33,080 nt of DNA, from positions 1-33,080 of the forward strand of contig JAJRPZ010000050.1 in assembly GCA_024280495.1 (NCBI GenBank), in the 5' to 3' direction. This stretch comes from Alphaproteobacteria bacterium (GTDB taxonomy: Bacteria > Pseudomonadota > Alphaproteobacteria > Caedimonadales > UBA9215). The notes beneath the pieces were generated by a model. It did no database searches and was not told where the DNA came from. It saw only the letters and a list, made by a program, of their open reading frames with translations. The translations under genes were made by a program, and so were the position numbers. Position 1 is the first letter of the stretch. Each line of letters begins with the position of its first letter. Below, piece after piece: positions 1 through 7,338 of this stretch.

Positions 1-89
1 CCGTCCTCTCCGTCATCATCTTCAGCTTCTGCTGCCCACTGTGCCGCAAGTTCTTCGTCAGTTAATTCTTTCTCTTGGGCCTCAGCCAT
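1..89 (-). CDS. fliM: Flagellar motor switch protein FliM, N-terminal fragment (probable)
   Basis: The first 29 codons of a gene run off the left edge. The visible peptide starts MAEAQEKELTDEELAAQW and becomes very acidic (EDDDGED). The start codon is preceded by a good AGGAG ribosome-binding site at about 100-104. It lies 52 bases downstream of fliL on the same strand, and fliL-fliM is a common order in alphaproteobacteria, where FliM has an acidic N-terminal tail that binds phosphorylated CheY-type proteins. FliM forms the C-ring with FliG and FliN. Only the tail is visible, so the name rests mainly on position; FliN is the alternative. Confidence 0.5.
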   Translation of the reverse strand, partial: MAEAQEKELTDEELAAQWAAEAEDDDGED

Positions 90-141
90 TCTGTTTTAAC
101 TCCTGTTCATTTACTTTCCCCTTGTTGAAATCACTATATTA

Positions 142-732
142 TTATTGAATAACAAAAACCTGAAACAATACATCCATGACTTTTGCTGGTGCAGAAACAG
201 CATTTACTCGTTTTAAAAGCTCTTCCTTTAAACGTTGAGATCCCGCTGATCCTTCGAGGTCATCCACGCGCAACTCACGTAAATAGACCTGAAAAGAGTC
301 AATAATACGGGGCTTAATAAGATCAAGGGTTTTAATAGCTTCAGGATCATGGACTTCGAATTTCACGGCCAAACGTAAATAAGGTTTTCTTTTGGAACTA
401 CTAGTTTGAATATTCACCAACAATTCAGGCATTTCATAATAAGTAATATTTTCAGGAAGTTCGACCACTTCCTCAACTATTTCTTCAGCATGTTCATTTT
501 GAACACCATGATCATCCAAACCTATTAAACCACGGCCAAAAGAAGTGAAGAGTAAAACACCAGCAATGATAAGAATTACTAGGGTTGGAATACCAGCAAT
601 AAGCAAAATTTTAAGCATGCCACCAGATTTTTTAGTCTCATTGGTGTCTGTAGAAGTATCGGATTCCCCTGTTTTGACTTCTTCAGCTTCGGATACTGCT
701 TTATCATCAGCTTTTTTTTCTTCTTCAGCCAT
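142..732 (-). CDS. fliL: Flagellar basal body-associated protein FliL
   Basis: FliL is a single-pass inner-membrane protein that surrounds the stator at the flagellar motor and supports torque generation. This 196-residue protein has a charged, disordered N-terminus (about residues 1-38), one membrane segment (about 40-65) and a periplasmic domain. The latter shows the family pattern YYEMPELLVNIQ, then PYLRLAVKFEV and a C-terminal stretch ending in VLFQVFVIQ. Length is usual for the family. It precedes the probable fliM by 52 bases and is likely cotranscribed with it. Upstream lies a gap and then a BamE-like gene on the same strand. Confidence 0.93.
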   Translation of the reverse strand: MAEEEKKADDKAVSEAEEVKTGESDTSTDTNETKKSGGMLKILLIAGIPTLVILIIAGVLLFTSFGRGLIGLDDHGVQNEHAEEIVEEVVELPENITYYEMPELLVNIQTSSSKRKPYLRLAVKFEVHDPEAIKTLDLIKPRIIDSFQVYLRELRVDDLEGSAGSQRLKEELLKRVNAVSAPAKVMDVLFQVFVIQ

Positions 733-820
733 AACGGCTCTCTCCCTTTTATCTTCTTTTACTTAAGTCTAAACATTAAAAAAGGATTGGGCAAGGGGGC
801 ATAATTTAACTATTAAATTT

Positions 821-852
821 AACAAAAAATGGGAGTGTTTTTTTAACCACTC
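821..852 (-). terminator. Weak possible terminator after the bamE-like gene
   Basis: Read on the minus strand, GAGTG and CACTC form a 5-bp stem around a 10-base loop, followed by CCA and six T residues. It sits just after the BamE-like stop codon and before fliL. The stem is short, so termination may be partial and the flagellar genes downstream could receive read-through. Confidence 0.35.
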
Positions 853-864
853 TTATTGTATTGA

Positions 865-1341
865 TTATTTTGCTTTTTTATCACCTGCTTTTGCGATGCG
901 CCCAAAATTTGCAAAAACTTGTTGTAATAAAGGACGTTCTGCGACGGCATCAGGGGTGCGATTTTGCACTGGATTAATATCCTTCATATGAGGATCATGA
1001 TCTTCGATTTTCGTCACAATACCACCACTATCAAAAGTAATGGAAATAGTTTGTTTCTCTATGATTTTTGGAGGAAGAAAAGCAAAGTTTTCAAGTTTTT
1101 TAGAAACATAAAACCAAGTTTTGGGACCATATTGAGTCTCAAAAGTAGGACTGCCAATGGCTTTTAAGACGTCACTCTGTGTTGACGTCCCAATATTTAA
1201 TGCATGGATAATTTTTAAATCTGGAGCTTTTCCACGATAATGAACACGTTTCGAACATCCTGAAAGGCCCATGGACAGTATGGCAATCACGCTAACCAAC
1301 ACCATAGAATGCTTGTTAAGTTTAAAGGAAGAACGATCCAT
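865..1341 (-). CDS. bamE: BamE/SmpA-OmlA family outer-membrane assembly lipoprotein
   Basis: This is a likely small lipoprotein of the BAM complex that inserts beta-barrel proteins into the outer membrane. The 158-residue protein has a lipoprotein signal ending in the lipobox LSGC, with the acylated cysteine near residue 29. The BamE domain follows: IGTSTQSDVLKAIGSP (the G-x-S/T-x-x-x-V-x-x-x-x-G-S-P pattern), TWFYVSKKLENFAF, and a strand ISITFDSGGIVTKI. These match the usual BamE order. The C-terminal tail of about 40 residues is polar and lysine-rich. It stands alone between flagellar genes and is divergent from the large TPR gene; a run of nine C lies in the shared upstream region. Confidence 0.85.
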   Translation of the reverse strand: MDRSSFKLNKHSMVLVSVIAILSMGLSGCSKRVHYRGKAPDLKIIHALNIGTSTQSDVLKAIGSPTFETQYGPKTWFYVSKKLENFAFLPPKIIEKQTISITFDSGGIVTKIEDHDPHMKDINPVQNRTPDAVAERPLLQQVFANFGRIAKAGDKKAK

Positions 1342-1404
1342 GTCAAAAGCCTAAAAAAATTAATATGTATTATTTTTGCCATGCCAAAGAGTAACTGTCA
1401 ATGT

Positions 1405-1413
1405 CCCCCCCCC
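1405..1413. repeat. C9 homopolymer tract in the bamE / TPR-gene divergent spacer
   Basis: Nine consecutive C residues stand 64 bases upstream of the bamE-like start and about 90 bases upstream of the TPR-protein start. Such a run is conspicuous in A+T-rich DNA. A second C9 lies inside the TPR gene at 1626-1634. Length change in a spacer tract could alter promoter spacing; no promoter is clear enough here to say. Confidence 0.8.
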
Positions 1414-1502
1414 TTTGATTGAAAAATATCTTCAAAGAAGTATTGTTGATTTTCAAAAGATCATTACACTGAAAAGAAGCAAATGACGTTAACAGGGAAA
1501 AC

Positions 1503-4157
1503 ATGCAGACTTATAAGGTTTTTTACCGCCTTTTACATCACCTTTCGCCTTATTTAGCACAGGGGTTTGTCGCCGTCCTATTGTTTAATTCCCTTGCAAT
1601 TTCCAAAACAGACGCCATAAACATACCCCCCCCCAAACCATCCGTCACAAAAAATGAAGAAAAGAGAAAAGACAAGCCGAAACCAATCATAGAAAATTTT
1701 ATTGAAACCCAAGGTACGAAAATTAAAACCATACCATCTCTGACAAAACGAGATGATGCAAAAAAACTCTATCGCATAAAATTAGAATGGCCAGAAGCCA
1801 AAAAAGCGGCTCTTTTTTTTCATCGAGATGTCGGGTATATGATTTTCGATAAATTAGGTCGATTATCACCAGGCACTTTTCCCAACGATTTTTTTGATAC
1901 CATCAATATCATTCCCCATAAATCCGCCTTAATTATTAGGTTTACCCTAAAAGAAAATATCGATATACAATTAGCCCAATTCAATGACGAATGGATTATT
2001 CTCACAGGACCAATGAAAAACGAAATGCCAGGGCATTTATACCCCCTAAATCCAAGAAGCACCCCTGATCGGAAAACTATCTCTATTTCAAATGAAGGTA
2101 ACCAGAATGTCATCCATTTTAAAGACAGTAAAACCCAAGATCAATTTTATGTTATTCCTGATAGAAACAGAGGTATTGATATGCCTCAATCTCGGCTTTA
2201 TTTCGATATTTTAAAAACTTACCAAGGTATTGCACTTCATAACAAGGCGCCTAATGCTCTCATTATTACCATGGATAAAGTGCATCAAACTCTTATTTTG
2301 TCTCTAAGTACCGATATGCCTCTCGCCTCAAAAAAACCTAAAGGGCACATTTCAGGAAACATTCCCCCTTTGGTAGATCTCAGAAAATACGACATGGATC
2401 AAGATACATTTTTACAAGTCAAACGTACGTTACAAGACAAACTCAGCACCGAAAAAAAAACTGATAGACGATTATTACACATGGAAGAGCTCGCAAAATT
2501 TTATATGGCAAACGCCTTTTATTATGAAGCCGCAGGGATTTTAACCCTCATAAAAAAACAAGATCCAAATCATTTTTATAAATCAGATCCCCTTCTTTTA
2601 CTCTATGATCTCGCGCAAATTCTTTCCCATAATATTGATGATGATAAATTTAAAACCAACGGTGGTAATTTTAAGGGAGAACCCGAACGCAGTCTCGTTC
2701 TCGCTATTCACGAAAAACATTATGGGCATGATGGAATTGCCTTAAATCAATACATAGGTGCTTACAAAATTATTCAAAAGCTCCCCCCTCCCATGCGGAA
2801 TGATATTGCCCTTCAAGCATTTGATGCAGCCATTCACGCGGGGTTTAAAAAACCTATTTTTCAATCCCTTGTCTCAAAAAATATTCTTTCAAAACGAAAC
2901 TTGGACGCCTTTGCTTATAATCTAGCCCAGGCAAATAGAGCAACTGATTCTTCACTCAGCCTCACCGATACCTATTCAAAATTGACATTCTCCCCCAATA
3001 AACGTGTCGCTCTTTTGGCACGACTTGCCCTTCTGGATAAAAAAACCCAAAGCCTTAAAAGCCTAATCAAAGATCTAGAATCCCTTAAATTCACCTGGCG
3101 CGGTGACATTTTAGAACAAAAATTTTTGGCAACCCTTTCCGACTTATATAAAAAAAATAGTCAAAATGATGAAGCACTACGCTGTCTTCGTACTATTGCT
3201 GCACACCTATGGAAATTCGAAAAAAGTCATATTTACATAAAACTAGCAGAAGATCTTTTTTATAAATCATTCATGAAGATGGAGAATGAACCTCTTCTTA
3301 AACAATTGGGTTTTTACTACGAATTTGAAGATATCACCCCACGGGGATATCGCTATGGTGAAATTCTCATGCGGGTGACCAATTTATACATGAAAGTTGG
3401 ACTCAATAAAGAGGCTATTCATTCATTAGGTCGCCGCCTTGCCTTTTTGGTGTACGAACGCAAACGCCGAACCATTACCCTCGGCGAACATGATTTTTTG
3501 GCAAATATGACTTATAAACGCATGGCAGAGCTCTATATTCTCAATCACGAGTTTCAAAAATCGTTGACTTCATTACAAAGAATAAAACCTTTCACCGATG
3601 GTACCATTTCACCAGAAACTCTTTTGGCATTTACAAATGATTTAAAATTTCTTAAAGCAACGTCTCATGTACATTTATCAAAATTTGATAAAGCTCTTTT
3701 AGACCTTGGTACCCTTGATTCCATCAAAGCCAAAAGATTAAGGGCCGATATTTATATGAGCAAGAAAGATTGGGTTGGAGCCATTGGTGCCATTGGTGAT
3801 ATTCTTAAGACCATAAAGGATACTGCTTTGCATAAGAGTTATGAAACAGATGCTATTCTTGATATGGCTGTTGTCGCCTCTCAGCTTAAAAATGATGAAA
3901 TGACCCAGGCTCTTATTACTGAATACGCGGATAAATTAACGGATCCAGAAAAGCGTCAGGCTTTTAACATTATAACATCATCCCCTATTCTTATTAGTAT
4001 CAATAAAAAAAAATTAGAGGAACAAATCAATATTGCGGGACGTTATGAAAAACTCATGGACGGCATTAAAAAGGACATTATGACATCAGCCTGGGTGTCG
4101 GACGGCAAAATTGAATCCAAAATTAAATCCATTGGGACGAAAACGACCGTTAACTAA
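1503..4157 (+). CDS. Large exported TPR-type protein in the flagellar region
   Basis: The specific function is not recognised. The 884-residue protein has an N-terminal export segment (hydrophobic about residues 16-32) and a proline/lysine-rich linker. A beta-rich part follows at about 70-170, with RIKLEWPEAKKAALFFHRDVG and a later WIILTGPM, resembling AMIN-like or similar beta domains of alphaproteobacterial envelope proteins. From about residue 320 to the end it is helical and TPR-like (for example AKFYMANAFYYEAAGIL and KTLIDLES-type helix pairs). Similar large exported TPR proteins sit in flagellar clusters of Rhodospirillales as I recall them, so a periplasmic scaffold role at the motor is plausible but inferred. 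The start ATG follows AACAGGGAAAAC. A C9 tract interrupts codons 42-44. The stop overlaps the convergent fliP stop by 8 bases. Confidence 0.7.
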   Translation: MQTYKVFYRLLHHLSPYLAQGFVAVLLFNSLAISKTDAINIPPPKPSVTKNEEKRKDKPKPIIENFIETQGTKIKTIPSLTKRDDAKKLYRIKLEWPEAKKAALFFHRDVGYMIFDKLGRLSPGTFPNDFFDTINIIPHKSALIIRFTLKENIDIQLAQFNDEWIILTGPMKNEMPGHLYPLNPRSTPDRKTISISNEGNQNVIHFKDSKTQDQFYVIPDRNRGIDMPQSRLYFDILKTYQGIALHNKAPNALIITMDKVHQTLILSLSTDMPLASKKPKGHISGNIPPLVDLRKYDMDQDTFLQVKRTLQDKLSTEKKTDRRLLHMEELAKFYMANAFYYEAAGILTLIKKQDPNHFYKSDPLLLLYDLAQILSHNIDDDKFKTNGGNFKGEPERSLVLAIHEKHYGHDGIALNQYIGAYKIIQKLPPPMRNDIALQAFDAAIHAGFKKPIFQSLVSKNILSKRNLDAFAYNLAQANRATDSSLSLTDTYSKLTFSPNKRVALLARLALLDKKTQSLKSLIKDLESLKFTWRGDILEQKFLATLSDLYKKNSQNDEALRCLRTIAAHLWKFEKSHIYIKLAEDLFYKSFMKMENEPLLKQLGFYYEFEDITPRGYRYGEILMRVTNLYMKVGLNKEAIHSLGRRLAFLVYERKRRTITLGEHDFLANMTYKRMAELYILNHEFQKSLTSLQRIKPFTDGTISPETLLAFTNDLKFLKATSHVHLSKFDKALLDLGTLDSIKAKRLRADIYMSKKDWVGAIGAIGDILKTIKDTALHKSYETDAILDMAVVASQLKNDEMTQALITEYADKLTDPEKRQAFNIITSSPILISINKKKLEEQINIAGRYEKLMDGIKKDIMTSAWVSDGKIESKIKSIGTKTTVN
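1626..1634 (+). repeat. C9 homopolymer tract inside the TPR gene
   Basis: Nine C residues encode Pro-Pro-Pro at about codons 42-44, just after the export signal. Gain or loss of one base would shift the frame and end the protein soon after, leaving only a signal peptide. This is the classical form of a contingency tract. In the sequence as given the frame is open. Confidence 0.85.
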
Positions 4158-4986
4158 AACCACGAACCAAGCTCTGAACTATGAGATACCACCCGTCCAC
4201 CAGAACGAAAAAAATGATTTTAAAAGGCAAAGAAATCATCATAGGTGGCAACATCATCATTCCCATGGACATGAGAATTGAGGCGACAACCATGTCGATA
4301 ATCACAAAGGGTAGAAAAAGCAAAAATCCAATTTCAAAGGCTCGGCGAAGTTCACTGATCATAAAGGCTGGCACGAGGACTTTATAAGGAATTTCCTCCA
4401 CTTTTTCAATGGCTTCAAGTTTTGCGATGCCAGCAAAAAGCTCGAGCTCCTTCCCGCGGGTATTTTTACGCATAAACTCATGAAAGGGCTCAGCTATTTT
4501 CTTTAATGCCTCTTCTTCCGAAATAGATTCCGCCATAAGAGGTTTAAAGCCTTGTTCATAGGATTTCTCCAATGTTGGAGCCATAATAAAAAGGCTAAGA
4601 AACAACGCTAAACTCACCAAAATAGTATTGGGTGGCGATTGCTGCATCCCCAAAGCCGTCCTGAGAAAAGAAAAAACAACCACGAGGCGCGTAAATGAAG
4701 TGACCATTAATAAAATTGAGGGGGCCAAAGAAATAATGGTGATAAAAAGCGTAAATTGTATTAAACGCCCCGTAATACTTCCCTGGTCCTCTGATTCGCC
4801 CAGATTAAATGAAATACTTTGCGCATTTAACTCAGGCATCATAAATAAGACCACTGCCAAAGAAAACAGCACTAAAACAGCAAATTTTGCCATTTTTGAA
4901 ACGGGCATAAGGTCGATTAATAAATTTTTAAAAACCCATCGAGAACAGTTAAACTTCATTGTTGAGGGAGTCTTAGGAAGCATCAT
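4150..4986 (-). CDS. fliP: Flagellar type III export gate protein FliP
   Basis: FliP forms the core export-gate ring with FliQ and FliR in the inner membrane. Visible family motifs are LAPSILLMVTSFTRLVVVFS, RTALGMQQSPPN, LALFLSLFIMAP, a central region with REFMRK-type residues (HEFMRKNTRG), VPAFMISELRRAFEIGFLLF and the C-terminal GMMMLPPMMISLPFK and FVLVDGW. The frame is open up to 5037, but that start lies deep inside fliO. I chose the ATGATG at 4986, which overlaps the fliO end by 14 bases and has AGGGTG just upstream; this gives about 278 residues. A hydrophobic signal sequence (MAKFAVLVLFSLAVVLFMM) lies about 30 residues further in, so the n-region would be unusually long unless an inner ATG is used. 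Confidence 0.95.
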   Translation of the reverse strand: MMLPKTPSTMKFNCSRWVFKNLLIDLMPVSKMAKFAVLVLFSLAVVLFMMPELNAQSISFNLGESEDQGSITGRLIQFTLFITIISLAPSILLMVTSFTRLVVVFSFLRTALGMQQSPPNTILVSLALFLSLFIMAPTLEKSYEQGFKPLMAESISEEEALKKIAEPFHEFMRKNTRGKELELFAGIAKLEAIEKVEEIPYKVLVPAFMISELRRAFEIGFLLFLPFVIIDMVVASILMSMGMMMLPPMMISLPFKIIFFVLVDGWYLIVQSLVRGFS

Positions 4987-5272
4987 ATTTTTCACCCTGA
5001 ATATTTGTGTTCTTCTGATCAATGAGGAATCCTCCATTGGGGGTCAATGCAATCAAGTTTTCTTTACCACCCCACTGTACAACCATAATTTTTTGCTTAG
5101 CAGTCACATGGTTAACTTGGGACACAGTGATGCGATCTGATTGAGGCGTTAGTGCTCTTTTTTTTCCCTGTAAAAATTTTAATGTATAAACAAGAAGAAG
5201 CATAAGTCCAACGACAATTAAAAGACTGGCTCCAGCCTTTAAAAGAATCATGCTCGTCATCATGCTTTCCAT
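4973..5272 (-). CDS. fliO: Flagellar biosynthesis protein FliO
   Basis: FliO helps assemble the FliP ring of the flagellar export gate. This 99-residue protein has one membrane helix (about residues 10-32, SLLIVVGLMLLLVYTLKFL) followed by a small cytoplasmic domain. That domain shows the FliO pattern RITVSQVNHVTAKQKIMVVQ, then LIALTPNGGFLID, analogous to the usual 'VVEVGGKRLLLGVT' strands. A strong AGGGAGGT ribosome-binding site lies 7 bases before the ATG. It overlaps the fliP start on the same strand, suggesting translational coupling, and follows the 119-aa gene by 21 bases. Confidence 0.85.
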   Translation of the reverse strand: MESMMTSMILLKAGASLLIVVGLMLLLVYTLKFLQGKKRALTPQSDRITVSQVNHVTAKQKIMVVQWGGKENLIALTPNGGFLIDQKNTNIQGEKYDAS

Positions 5273-5293
5273 TATGGTACCTCCCTATTCTGG

Positions 5294-5653
5294 TTAATTA
5301 TAAGCGCCAGAAATTTTAGCATAAGCAACGGCAGTTTTTTCATGGTTCCTGATTTTAGTGAGTTGATCCTGATCCATTTTACTCAATTCAACAATTTTTT
5401 GCGTTAAATCTTCCAAGGCTTGAAAAAAATCAGTCATAAGGGGCGTTAGTTCCACTTTTTCTGCATTTGAAAAATCATCGATATCAACTGTGAAATTATT
5501 GTTTTTTTCAACGTAAAAGTTGATTTTGTCCATGGCTTTTTCCATGGCATCAGTTGAAAATAAAGTTTCTATATTTACGGCGCATTCTTTTGTTAAGTCC
5601 ACAGCTTCTTTAAGCATTATGAGATGCAATTGATAGTCGTTATTTTTCATCAT
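5294..5653 (-). CDS. Small helical protein of the flagellar operon, unknown
   Basis: I do not recognise this 119-residue protein for certain. It has no signal or membrane segment, is predicted mostly alpha-helical, and ends in KTAVAYAKISGAYN. A short helical soluble protein with a C-terminal aromatic/Gly-rich tail in a flagellar operon resembles FlgN/FliT-type export chaperones, but no diagnostic motif supports that. Its start (ATGATG) overlaps the end of csrA by 14 bases, and fliO follows after 21 bases, so it is almost certainly cotranscribed and coupled with both. Confidence 0.75.
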   Translation of the reverse strand: MMKNNDYQLHLIMLKEAVDLTKECAVNIETLFSTDAMEKAMDKINFYVEKNNNFTVDIDDFSNAEKVELTPLMTDFFQALEDLTQKIVELSKMDQDQLTKIRNHEKTAVAYAKISGAYN

Positions 5654-5876
5654 GAATATCCGATACTTTTTTTAAAAGTTCAAGAAGTTTAGTGCTATGA
5701 GCCGCCAATTTATTTTCATATTGGATGCGTTTGTAAACTTCTTCTCGGTGCACAGAAACGTCACGGGGAAAATCAATACCAAGCTTTACTGTTTTGCCAG
5801 TTACCTCGACAACTTTCACAGTAATATTATTAGCAATAACAACACTTTCACCTAACTTTCTGGCAATTTTCAACAC
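5640..5876 (-). CDS. csrA: Carbon storage regulator CsrA (GTG start proposed)
   Basis: CsrA is a small dimeric RNA-binding protein that represses or stabilises mRNAs at GGA motifs and often controls flagellar genes. Signature stretches are RKLGESVVIANNITVKVVEV, LGIDFPRDVSVHREEVYKRI, with the RNA-contacting arginine in VHREE. An ATG at 5915 would add 13 residues and displace strand 1. The GTG at 5876 instead gives MLKIARKLGES, which aligns without gaps to the canonical MLxLxRKxGES, and it has an AGGTGA ribosome-binding site 4-5 bases upstream; the ATG has none of note. The product is 78 residues, slightly long at the C-terminus. First gene of the csrA/119-aa/fliO/fliP group. Confidence 0.92.
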   Translation of the reverse strand: MLKIARKLGESVVIANNITVKVVEVTGKTVKLGIDFPRDVSVHREEVYKRIQYENKLAAHSTKLLELLKKVSDIHDEK

Positions 5877-6018
5877 GAGATCACCTGCACCTTTGATCTT
5901 ATTTTCAAAACTCATTACGAGTCTTTCTTTTTTATAAATATATCATGAATTAAATAAAATTTTACTCTTTATTAATATTTTTTTACAATTCTTTAAGAGA
6001 TTAGAGTGAGACTAATAA

Positions 6019-6423
6019 ATGAGTTTATATTCAACACCCCAAATAAAGCTTTTATTTCAAAAGCTTGAGCACCTTCAAGCACGACAAGAAACGGCATCGG
6101 ATAACATGGCGCGCTCTGGTGTGGCGGGAGAAAAAACCAAACAAGTCGAAGACTTCAAAAAATCTCTCAGGCGAAATCGCCCCTCAAAATCTATAAAAAC
6201 AACTAATTCAAGACACTTATCTGGAAATATCAAGGAAACAAAATTCAAAACATCCATTGCAAAAAAACAAGGAGAGCCAAGCATTACAGGCAACAGCATC
6301 AGTGCAGAAGAGCAACTTCTTGCCCTTAACGAAACTGGTACGGAATTTTTTCGCATGCGCCAAGTGAATAAAAATATAATAACCCGCGTTCGCCTCATTG
6401 CTGGTATAGGAAGTGGTAAATAA
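6019..6423 (+). CDS. flgB: Flagellar basal-body rod protein FlgB
   Basis: FlgB is a proximal rod subunit exported by the flagellar type III system. The 134-residue protein has the FlgB N-terminal helix pattern with LQARQETASDNMARSGVAG, equivalent to the usual 'R...NiANa.TPgy' motif, a poorly conserved lysine-rich middle, and the C-terminal helix with ETGTEFFRMRQVNKNIITRV. Length is normal. Its stop codon shares one base with the flgC start (TAATG), implying translational coupling. First gene of flgB-flgC-fliE, divergent from csrA. Confidence 0.9.
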   Translation: MSLYSTPQIKLLFQKLEHLQARQETASDNMARSGVAGEKTKQVEDFKKSLRRNRPSKSIKTTNSRHLSGNIKETKFKTSIAKKQGEPSITGNSISAEEQLLALNETGTEFFRMRQVNKNIITRVRLIAGIGSGK

Positions 6424-6902
6424 TGAAAAAGCACAGCTATTTTCTTTTTTTAATTTTTATGTTCCTTTTCTTAGGCAACAACACAGTTTTTGCAAGAATG
6501 GAAAGTAGAAATAGAGACGCTCTTTCAGGATCTCAACGAACATTAACCGACGCCATCAAAACCAATAATGTCCGTATGCGTGTTGCTGCTGAAAATATGG
6601 CTAATAGCCAAAGCGCTGGCTATGTCCCTAAAAAAGTATACGTTCAAGCAAAACGCAATAGAAAAACAAATGGGACCACAGTTCAAGTAAAAAAGATCAG
6701 TCGTGATAAATCCTTGATCAGCAAAAAACTTGACCCAACCCACCCAAAAGCCGATGCCAACGGTATGGTTGAAATGCCAAACATAAGCCCTTTGATGACC
6801 ATGATGGATATGCAACGCGCAAAATTGGAATCAGAACATGCCATGAAAAGCTATCAAATGACAACAGACATGCGCCACGCCACATTAAAAATGATGAATT
6901 AA
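6423..6902 (+). CDS. flgC: Flagellar basal-body rod protein FlgC with an N-terminal hydrophobic extension
   Basis: FlgC is a proximal rod subunit. The core begins near residue 38 with TDAIKTNNVRMRVAAENMAN, the rod-protein ANLAN-type motif, and ends with the family helix containing EMPNISPLMTMMDMQRAK and SYQMTTDMRHATLKMM. Unlike normal FlgC, the protein starts MKKHSYFLFLIFMFLFL...TVFA, a typical Sec-type signal with an A-x-A-like cleavage site near residue 24. The upstream AGGAAG ribosome-binding site supports this start, and the ATG shares a base with the flgB stop. An internal ATG at codon 26 (6498) would remove the signal but lacks a clear ribosome-binding site. Rod proteins normally use the flagellar exporter, so the signal is odd. 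Confidence 0.88.
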   Translation: MKKHSYFLFLIFMFLFLGNNTVFARMESRNRDALSGSQRTLTDAIKTNNVRMRVAAENMANSQSAGYVPKKVYVQAKRNRKTNGTTVQVKKISRDKSLISKKLDPTHPKADANGMVEMPNISPLMTMMDMQRAKLESEHAMKSYQMTTDMRHATLKMMN

Positions 6903-7006
6903 CAATTAGATAGGTAAAGAGAAAAAAGCCTTTGCTAAAAAACATTCCGAAAAGGAATATTATTTGTTAAACTGGAATCAATAGCTTTTAAAAAGTGAGT
7001 TTTTTT

Positions 7007-7312
7007 ATGTCAAATCAAATCAATAATATCTCTCCTTCCCCCTTTAACATAAGTGATGCAGGGAAATTTGGTTCGGAAAAAACAGGGTCTCTTTCTGGTG
7101 GTTTTGGTGATCTCGTAAAAGGCGTTGTGAAGGAAGCCGTTGATACATCCAGGGCTTCAGATAGTGCGTCCATTGCGGCTGCCAATGGCACCATAAATGA
7201 CCTTGAACTTGTTCGCGTTATGACCGAAGCAGAAATCAGCCTACAACGCTTCAAAACCGTTTATGAAGCAACGAAACAAAGTGTTGATAAGGTTTTAAAC
7301 ATGAATCTTTAA
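7007..7312 (+). CDS. fliE: Flagellar hook-basal body complex protein FliE
   Basis: FliE links the MS ring to the rod and is an early export substrate. The C-terminal two thirds match the family: FGDLVKGVVKEAVDTS, a short linker, then LELVRVMTEAEISLQRFKTV and VYEATKQSVDKVLNM. I chose the ATG at 7007 (101 residues) with GTGAG 7 bases upstream; a GTG at 6995 in the same frame would add four residues. It lies 104 bases after flgC, with a small hairpin (ATTCC/GGAAT, 6944-6958) in the gap, so it may have its own promoter. It converges on the response-regulator gene. Confidence 0.92.
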   Translation: MSNQINNISPSPFNISDAGKFGSEKTGSLSGGFGDLVKGVVKEAVDTSRASDSASIAAANGTINDLELVRVMTEAEISLQRFKTVYEATKQSVDKVLNMNL

Positions 7313-7314
7313 AT

Positions 7315-7338
7315 TATAGTCATTCCAAAAAGACTATA
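7315..7338. repeat. 24-bp remnant of the TATAG...CTATA palindromic element
   Basis: TATAGTCATTCCAAAAA, identical to the first 17 bases of the element at 8654-8760, is joined directly to GACTATA, its last 7 bases. The result is a 7-bp inverted repeat with a 10-base loop. It lies two bases after the fliE stop and contains the stop codon of the convergent response-regulator gene. It reads as an internally deleted copy, and could act as a weak bidirectional terminator. Confidence 0.8.

Noticed and set aside
4987-5037. Longer FliP beginning at 5037
   Set aside because: The added 17 codons lie wholly inside fliO, have no ribosome-binding site, and lengthen an N-terminus already longer than the family.
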